A stretch of DNA of 63,065 nucleotides from Parolsenella sp958406235. GTDB lineage: Bacteria; Actinomycetota; Coriobacteriia; Coriobacteriales; Atopobiaceae. Position 1 is the stretch's first letter. Each line of letters starts with the position of its first letter. The notes below the pieces were generated by a model. It was given only the letters and a program-made list of their open reading frames with translations. It had not been told where the DNA came from and searched no databases. The translations under genes and the position numbers were made by a program. Shown one piece after another: positions 61,105 to 63,065 of this stretch. Location: the NCBI RefSeq assembly GCF_039062465.1, contig NZ_JBCLNF010000008.1:1-63065 (forward strand). The letters are read 5' to 3'.

Positions 61105-62961
61105 TTACCTATAAACCACAACCTTAGTGCCGCGCGGGATGTTGTCATAAATCCACTTAGCCTGGTCGATTTGCATACGGACACATCCGGCAGAGATATT
61201 CATACCGAGGCGCCCGTCCATAATGTTTCGTGTGCCTGCATAGTACTTGACCGAATGGAAAAGGTAATCCGCATAGAACTGCGTCCAGTAGTAACACGAG
61301 TAGCCATGTTCCTCTCCGAACGAATAGCCCTTGTTGCCAACCGTGAACTGGCCAACACGGGTCGGGGTATTTGGCGCGCCGGACGAGCAGAGCCAGAAGT
61401 TCTGGAGCTTCCAGTTGCCCAGGCTGCCGTTAAAGATGCCCACGCGGTTCTGGGTGATGTCAACCAGGATCAGCCAGTTGGTCGAGCTGTGGTAGCTCTG
61501 CGCCTTCAGCGCCATGGCTTGCTGGGCGGGCGGGAGATAGGTGGTCCTACCAAACGTGAACCTCTGGCCGGAAGAACCGTTCTCCTTGTCAATGCAAACG
61601 TTAGCGCCCGCGGACGGACCACCCGTAATCGTCAGAACGAGCGACGGATCGAGCGCGGAAGAGATCACATATCCTCCCGCACGATACTCGATGTTCCAAC
61701 GCTGGCCCTTTCCGCCATTTGCCGTGAACTGCTGGACATTCCTCCCCGCCGCCGCGACGCCGCCGTCAACGTCGAGGACCTTACCCGTCGAGCAGCTCTT
61801 GAACGTGTAGGTTCCATCTGCATTGCGCGTAGTGATCCACTTCTGGTGGCCGCCATCGTTGTTCGTCCACGCCAGAACGTTGGCGCGGTCTGCGCTGGAG
61901 CCGTTGGAGACATCAAGCACCAGATTGGGCGCCGAAGCAGCACGGACATGATAGGTGCCCGACGACAGGATGGCGCTCGCAGGCGTTACCACAAACTTCT
62001 GAGACGCCGAATCGGCCGCCTGGCTCAGCCCCACAACGGAGTCGAAGGATACGCTCGCACTCAGACGCATACCGGGATTCGAGACGCTCTCGAACGAAAC
62101 AGCGCCGGAGCTCGCGACGATTCTCCACCACTGCGAGGGATCATCCGCCGCAAGGCGCTGCGCAACGCCGCCGTTGACCGCGGCGAGGCGCTTGGAAGAG
62201 CACGCCGACTCAATCGTGTAGACATCGTTACCTTGGGCCTCAACTGGCGCGATGTACCACCTCTGGTTTGGGTTGCCCGACGCACGCCAGGCAAGTATCT
62301 TTGCACTGTCTTCAACAGAGCTGTTTGCCAGATCGATTGCGAGGGTTGAGTCCGTCGCAAAGGTAATAGAGTAGACCCCGGTAGAAACAAGACGGTCTCT
62401 TTTCACGAGCCTGAAGCGCTGAGTGGCCGTCCCATCTATCCTCCAAGCGTCAACGTTGGTCCCAGCGGAGGCCGAGCCTCCAGACACGTTGAGCGCGAGT
62501 CCCGTCGCCTTGTTGACGAGAGAGACCGTTCCGTCACCGTTCGAGCGGAGGGAGAAGAGCCTGCAGGCCTTCGAAGCATCCGCAGGCTGCTGCGCGACGT
62601 TGGCACCAGGGAGGACGTCGGGGCTCTCCACGTTAAACGCAAGACCCGAACCCGCGTTGATGACGAGGTAGTAGCCGTCGTGGCGCTCGAAACGGAACGC
62701 CTGGCCCAGCGTGCCGTTCGAATACCACGAATCGATATTGGCGCCGGCGCGCCTCGAGGCTCCATACACGTCGAGCGCCATACCCGGGGCGCACTCCGGA
62801 ATGATGTCATACCATGCGCTCTCGTCAATGAGCCCTTCATCGCTCGCCGGCACGCTGGGACGTGCGTTGACGAATTCGAAGGTCTGCGGGGCACCACCGC
62901 TAGCGCTCCAGATCTGTACGTTGGTGCCATTCGCCGACAGCCCGCGATTGACGTCAAGCAC
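61105..62961 (-). CDS. 5'-truncated L,D-transpeptidase with ricin-type repeats
   Basis: The 618-residue frame holds about five ricin-type beta-trefoil repeats (each with a GxNVxxW-type motif and a QxW-type end) followed by an L,D-transpeptidase (YkuD) domain. The catalytic Cys is at 593 in ISAGCVRM (usual SHGC), preceded by the HSVKYY segment. Such enzymes cross-link peptidoglycan outside the cell, but no signal peptide is encoded. Going upstream from the GTG used here, 11 codons of repeat-like sequence continue and then stop at 62995-62997. The start is therefore artificial, and the gene has lost its 5' end. Confidence 0.75.
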   Translation of the reverse strand: MLDVNRGLSANGTNVQIWSASGGAPQTFEFVNARPSVPASDEGLIDESAWYDIIPECAPGMALDVYGASRRAGANIDSWYSNGTLGQAFRFERHDGYYLVINAGSGLAFNVESPDVLPGANVAQQPADASKACRLFSLRSNGDGTVSLVNKATGLALNVSGGSASAGTNVDAWRIDGTATQRFRLVKRDRLVSTGVYSITFATDSTLAIDLANSSVEDSAKILAWRASGNPNQRWYIAPVEAQGNDVYTIESACSSKRLAAVNGGVAQRLAADDPSQWWRIVASSGAVSFESVSNPGMRLSASVSFDSVVGLSQAADSASQKFVVTPASAILSSGTYHVRAASAPNLVLDVSNGSSADRANVLAWTNNDGGHQKWITTRNADGTYTFKSCSTGKVLDVDGGVAAAGRNVQQFTANGGKGQRWNIEYRAGGYVISSALDPSLVLTITGGPSAGANVCIDKENGSSGQRFTFGRTTYLPPAQQAMALKAQSYHSSTNWLILVDITQNRVGIFNGSLGNWKLQNFWLCSSGAPNTPTRVGQFTVGNKGYSFGEEHGYSCYYWTQFYADYLFHSVKYYAGTRNIMDGRLGMNISAGCVRMQIDQAKWIYDNIPRGTKVVVYR

Positions 62962-63017
62962 ACGGTCGGGGCGAACCGCGGAAACGAGCCTTGATTATCA
63001 ACTTTATCCGAACACCT

Positions 63018-63053
63018 CCCACATTCATCCGCACATGTGCGGATGAATGTGGG
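63018..63053. repeat. Perfect 36-nt palindrome at the truncation point
   Basis: Arms 63018-63035 and 63036-63053 are fully complementary with no spacer. It lies 21 nt beyond the in-frame stop that cuts off the L,D-transpeptidase gene and 12 nt from the right edge of the window. Confidence 0.9.
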
Positions 63054-63065
63054 AACCCGATACCC

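Overview
This 63-kb, GC-rich window looks like chromosome from a class Coriobacteriia actinobacterium (Olsenella/Collinsella/Atopobium-like). The inference rests on high GC with strong GGAGG ribosome-binding sites, S-layer-homology (SLH) repeats of the form 'VARCDMAAFLYRLAG', and Gram-positive wall and teichoic/glycan-type enzymes beside ordinary housekeeping genes. No rRNA, tRNA, CRISPR array, prophage or complete insertion sequence was recognised. Genus-level placement is inference.

Region 1 (1-17.2 kb, all minus strand) is core metabolism. Read in the direction of transcription it holds glpK; rpiB, upp and a small membrane gene; a complete F-type ATP synthase operon (atpB-E-F-H-A-G-D-C); murA with a small membrane protein and a DtxR/MntR-type regulator; galU; and a phosphohexomutase-like protein whose catalytic motifs are all degraded. 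A prmC-tsaC fusion closes the region.

Region 2 (15.6-26.7 kb) resembles the common rpmE / DUF1385 / prfA / prmC / tsaC translation cluster, all on the minus strand. It is interrupted by plus-strand genes (zinc-ribbon/YARHG protein, Tat-type amidase, DUF2974 hydrolase, a trigger-factor-like protein with a Cys/His-rich tail) and by an AAA/DUF4143 ATPase. The ATPase lies downstream of three tandem palindromes, and the whole module sits between two perfect 26-bp direct repeats.

Region 3 (26.9-42.7 kb) holds cofactor, repair and housekeeping genes: coaX, birA, a folP-folK fusion, a sirtuin, a patatin, exonuclease III, a PHP phosphoesterase with an aminotransferase, ftsH-hpt-tilS, an MBL hydrolase and rmlB. 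Several intergenic spaces carry long palindromes, including a REP-like doublet.

Region 4 (42.7-63.1 kb) is a cell-surface island on the minus strand. It has three secreted SLH proteins (two are CAP-SLH paralogues sharing about 496 bp of identical 3' DNA), a CsaB-like polysaccharide pyruvyl transferase, GtrII-like, GtrB-like and GT-C membrane glycosyltransferases, a GT2-DUF4422-GT8 trimodular enzyme, two acyltransferases (one frameshifted at a G7 run), and a 5'-truncated ricin-repeat L,D-transpeptidase next to a perfect 36-nt palindrome. Pyruvylated wall glycans are the classical ligand of SLH domains, so the island plausibly makes and decorates a glycan and anchors proteins to it. Homopolymer tracts, gene conversion, decayed fragments and abrupt GC changes suggest fast evolution of the surface.
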